A DNA stretch of 64,000 nt from CAYSWV01 sp964434865 (lineage in GTDB: Bacteria > Cyanobacteriota > Cyanobacteriia > Thermostichales > Thermostichaceae): assembly GCA_964434865.1 (NCBI GenBank), contig CAYSWV010000017.1, positions 13,857 to 77,856 of the forward strand, in the 5' to 3' direction. The translations under genes and the position numbers were made by a program. The notes under the pieces were generated by a model. The model worked only from the letters and a program-made list of their open reading frames with translations. It was not told the origin of the DNA and made no database searches. Shown here piece after piece: positions 62,193 to 64,000 of this stretch (its first letter is position 1; each line of letters starts with the position of its first letter).

Positions 62193-62207
62193 GTTGCACC
62201 ATAAATT

Positions 62208-62540
62208 CTAAAAAATAGTCTTACCATTCATGGCAAATTCTTGACCATTGACTGATCTAAATGTTGCGGTTACCTTAGCCTTATCAACGCCCCACTGGGC
62301 CAGTCCCTCGCAAACAAGCTTGACAAACTCTCCGAGGGATCCACCTATAGAGTCCACCTGAATGACAACACTCTGGCTCTGCCCTTGAACGGAGATGTAA
62401 TCAGTTTTACAAACCATAACCGTGATATATTGATCGGGTTTGCCTAGAGCAGATTTAATAGCATTGTGTAAGATCTCACCCACTTTTTCCCTTTCAGTGA
62501 TGAGTTGATCAATATCAGTGTAAAGCTGTGCTAATGGCAT
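62208..62540 (-). CDS. MIF/tautomerase-superfamily protein
   Basis: A 110-residue protein of the macrophage-migration-inhibitory-factor type. It keeps Pro 2 (MPLAQLYTD), which would be the N-terminal catalytic base after Met removal, GKPDQYITVMV and DSIGGSLGEF, the two typical blocks of MIF proteins. The end reads SVNGQEFAMNGKTIF. The family carries phenylpyruvate or dopachrome tautomerase activity and acts as a trimer. The cellular role in a cyanobacterium is unknown. It is convergent with the ligase gene. Confidence 0.8.
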   Translation of the reverse strand: MPLAQLYTDIDQLITEREKVGEILHNAIKSALGKPDQYITVMVCKTDYISVQGQSQSVVIQVDSIGGSLGEFVKLVCEGLAQWGVDKAKVTATFRSVNGQEFAMNGKTIF

Positions 62541-62643
62541 AATAGATCTCCTTAAACAGACTTGAGTTCGAGCATTAACAACCTAACAACCCGTTATTCT
62601 TACCGTAGGCTCCTTTCAATTGATTTGAAACGGAACTCACTTA

Positions 62644-62671
62644 AAGCCGAAATATATAAGCCGAAATATAT
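62644..62671 (+). repeat. Two tandem copies of a 14-base unit
   Basis: AAGCCGAAATATAT occurs twice in direct succession without change. Confidence 0.9.
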
Positions 62672-62801
62672 ATGGAATAACTCAAGTCTTAGGCTAATTG
62701 CTAGCTTAGTATACCATCATCTCAGTATACCATTAGGCTTGCCACATGGGTCTAGACGTGCCAACCGCATGGGTCCGCTTCCAAACACTAGCAGCATGAC
62801 T

Positions 62802-62975
62802 TCAACCTTGATACTGGCCCCAGACATGTGAGAAGGTCCGAAGGATAAACAGAGAAGTCTCCGGATCATATTCAATACTCAACAGCCCAGCTGAGTAACA
62901 TAGCTTCCCTAACCAATTAAGATTATGGACTTGCTGTTCGATCTTAAGTTGTTGTTCAAGAGCTGATTTTCGCAT
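62802..62975 (-). CDS. Possible small gene, 57 aa
   Basis: An open frame from ATG at 62975 to TGA at 62802. The product begins MRKSALEQQLKIEQQVHNLN, continues WLGKLCYSAGLLSIEYDPET and ends FSHVWGQYQG. The composition is like a real soluble protein: a charged helix followed by a compact beta-like end. No ribosome site is evident and no family was recognised. It may be a remnant of a longer gene. Confidence 0.3.
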   Translation of the reverse strand: MRKSALEQQLKIEQQVHNLNWLGKLCYSAGLLSIEYDPETSLFILRTFSHVWGQYQG

Positions 62976-63185
62976 ACCACATCAGGTGTTAAACTCCCAT
63001 AGCATGAGATTTTACCCAGAGGAACAAGCTCAAGCAATAGATCAGGCTAAACGTTTGTCTAAGTGTAGGACAGAATTCCCAGCACCAAAGCGAGGTTTAA
63101 TCTGAGTCAGCTAGCCGCTGGTTAGAGTTTCAATAGTGATAGGCTATTTAAAATAGAGATCAACGTTAAGTCAATGTAGCCTAAA

Positions 63186-63211
63186 ACTGAGGTTGGCTAC
63201 TGAGGTTGGCT
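63186..63211 (+). repeat. Two tandem copies of a 13-base unit
   Basis: ACTGAGGTTGGCT occurs twice in direct succession without change. Confidence 0.9.
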
Positions 63212-63295
63212 AACGACACATCTTCAAAACCTTGTTCCTAGATCCTATTCATGAGACACTAAACCAATGGTAGAGAGTGTCATGGGGATAGAACA

Positions 63296-63877
63296 ATGGC
63301 CCGTACAGAATCAACAATGCTAGCTTTAGGAACTCCAGCTCCCGATTTTGAACTACCAGACGTGATCTCAGGCAAATTGATTTCTCTAGCTACATTTACC
63401 GACAACGTTGCTTTGTTAGTAATGTTTATCTGTCAACATTGCCCTTATGTAAAACATGTCCAAGCTGAACTAGCTCGTTTAGGTCAAGACTATCATGATC
63501 GAAGCCTAGGTATAGTGGCCATTAGTGCTAATGATGTAGCTAAATACCCTGATGATAGTCCTGAGAACTTGAAACAAATGGCAGAATCTTTAGGGTTTAA
63601 GTTTTCGGTCTGCTACGACGAGACACAAAGTGTAGCTCAAGCCTACACAGCAGCTTGTACTCCAGATTTCTTCTTATTTGATTCCGATCGCAAGCTAGTT
63701 TACCGCGGCCAATTAGATGATAGTCGTCCTAGTAGTGATAGTCCTGTGACAGGTAAGGATCTCCGTGCAGCTATTGATCTAGCTCTATCTGGCCAACCGA
63801 TCCCAGCCGATCAAAAACCTAGTCTGGGTTGCAACATCAAATGGAAACCCGGTAATGAGCCTCCCTACTATGGCTAG
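63296..63877 (+). CDS. Thioredoxin-fold (AhpC/TSA-Redoxin-like) protein
   Basis: A 193-residue thioredoxin-fold protein. LGTPAPDFELPDV begins the fold, and the redox motif is CQHC (in FICQHCPYVKH, about residue 46). A cis-Pro is in AACTPDFFLFD, and RGQLDDSRPSSDSPVTG is the conserved end of this subgroup. It is probably a cytoplasmic thiol-disulfide oxidoreductase or peroxiredoxin-like enzyme; the single CxxC favours the former. No signal peptide is seen. It stands alone before tRNA-Pro. Confidence 0.85.
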   Translation: MARTESTMLALGTPAPDFELPDVISGKLISLATFTDNVALLVMFICQHCPYVKHVQAELARLGQDYHDRSLGIVAISANDVAKYPDDSPENLKQMAESLGFKFSVCYDETQSVAQAYTAACTPDFFLFDSDRKLVYRGQLDDSRPSSDSPVTGKDLRAAIDLALSGQPIPADQKPSLGCNIKWKPGNEPPYYG

Positions 63878-63945
63878 AAGGAAATCTAACTGTTGATCAT
63901 GAACTAGACAATTATGATTGGCCAAGTTATTCTAACAGCAGTAAT

Positions 63946-64000
<55 letters not shown>

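Larger units (their letters stand above)
62541..63295. other. 755-base spacer with two short duplications and possible small ORFs
   Basis: No certain gene. A minus-strand frame of 57 codons (62802-62975) may be coding. A 33-codon plus-strand frame starts at 63004 (MRFYPEEQAQAIDQAKRLSK) and may be a fragment. Two tandem duplications lie at 62644 and 63186. The final part should hold the promoter of the thioredoxin-fold gene. Confidence 0.4.

Noticed and set aside
62562..62831. Plus-strand open frame of 89 codons
   Set aside because: It runs through a 14-base tandem duplication, has low-complexity AT-rich codons and no ribosome site or recognisable domain.

Overview
This 64 kb window is the chromosome of a cyanobacterium, read from a draft scaffold with two 100-base N gaps (975-1074, 24325-24424). 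The cyanobacterial calls are a high-light-inducible protein, the phylloquinone genes menC and menE, a DevBCA-type exporter, a CHASE2-Ser/Thr kinase, a two-partner-secretion exoprotein ending in the conserved cyanobacterial Cys/GRGG tail, and several small families found mainly in cyanobacteria. GATC is clearly over-abundant, and spacers often carry one fresh 13-16 base tandem duplication. I cannot name the genus.

Layout. 1-492: probable decayed remnant of an umuDC-like locus. 0.5-3.1 kb (minus): DUF3047 protein, a small unknown gene and a PlsC-type acyltransferase. 3.3-6.4 kb (plus): unknown membrane-anchored protein and a lipoprotein of the endonuclease/exonuclease/phosphatase (EEP) fold. 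6.6-16.5 kb (minus): a duplicated-domain small protein, then an alpha-glucan cluster (GH13 enzyme, secreted pullulanase, cellulose-synthase-like GT2), then metG. 16.6-22.6 kb (plus): TpsA exoprotein and CHASE2 kinase. 22.7-29.6 kb: tRNA-Gly, plsY-menC-menE with overlapping ends, ridA, a glycosyltransferase-like/2-oxoglutarate oxygenase fusion and an unknown anchored protein. 29.7-38.0 kb: recA, SpoU methyltransferase, S4 protein, pentapeptide protein, GGDEF-EAL protein, tRNA-Thr, map and hemW. 38.4-44.6 kb (plus): devBCA directly followed by pstSCA, with no pstB. 44.6-50.3 kb (minus): hli, a short transpeptidase, a TAXI-family binding protein with a duplicated tail, an LptA-like protein, an ACT protein and a DUF6671-like protein. 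51.6-56.1 kb (minus): two paralogous trypsin-like lipoproteins in tandem. 56.7-62.2 kb (plus): adhE followed by an ADP-forming acetyl-CoA synthetase-GNAT fusion, a fermentation module. The end holds a MIF-like tautomerase, a thioredoxin-fold protein and a tRNA-Pro cut by the window edge.

The most novel material is a family of surface lipoproteins. The EEP lipoprotein at 4.0-6.4 kb and both trypsin-like lipoproteins at 51.6-56.1 kb share one N-terminal module carrying different effector domains. One protease paralogue has Asp in place of the catalytic Ser, so it is probably a pseudoprotease. Also unusual are the glycosyltransferase-oxygenase fusion lacking its DxD motif, the TAXI protein with a tandem C-terminal repeat, the pst operon without its ATPase gene, and several small genes under 60 codons.
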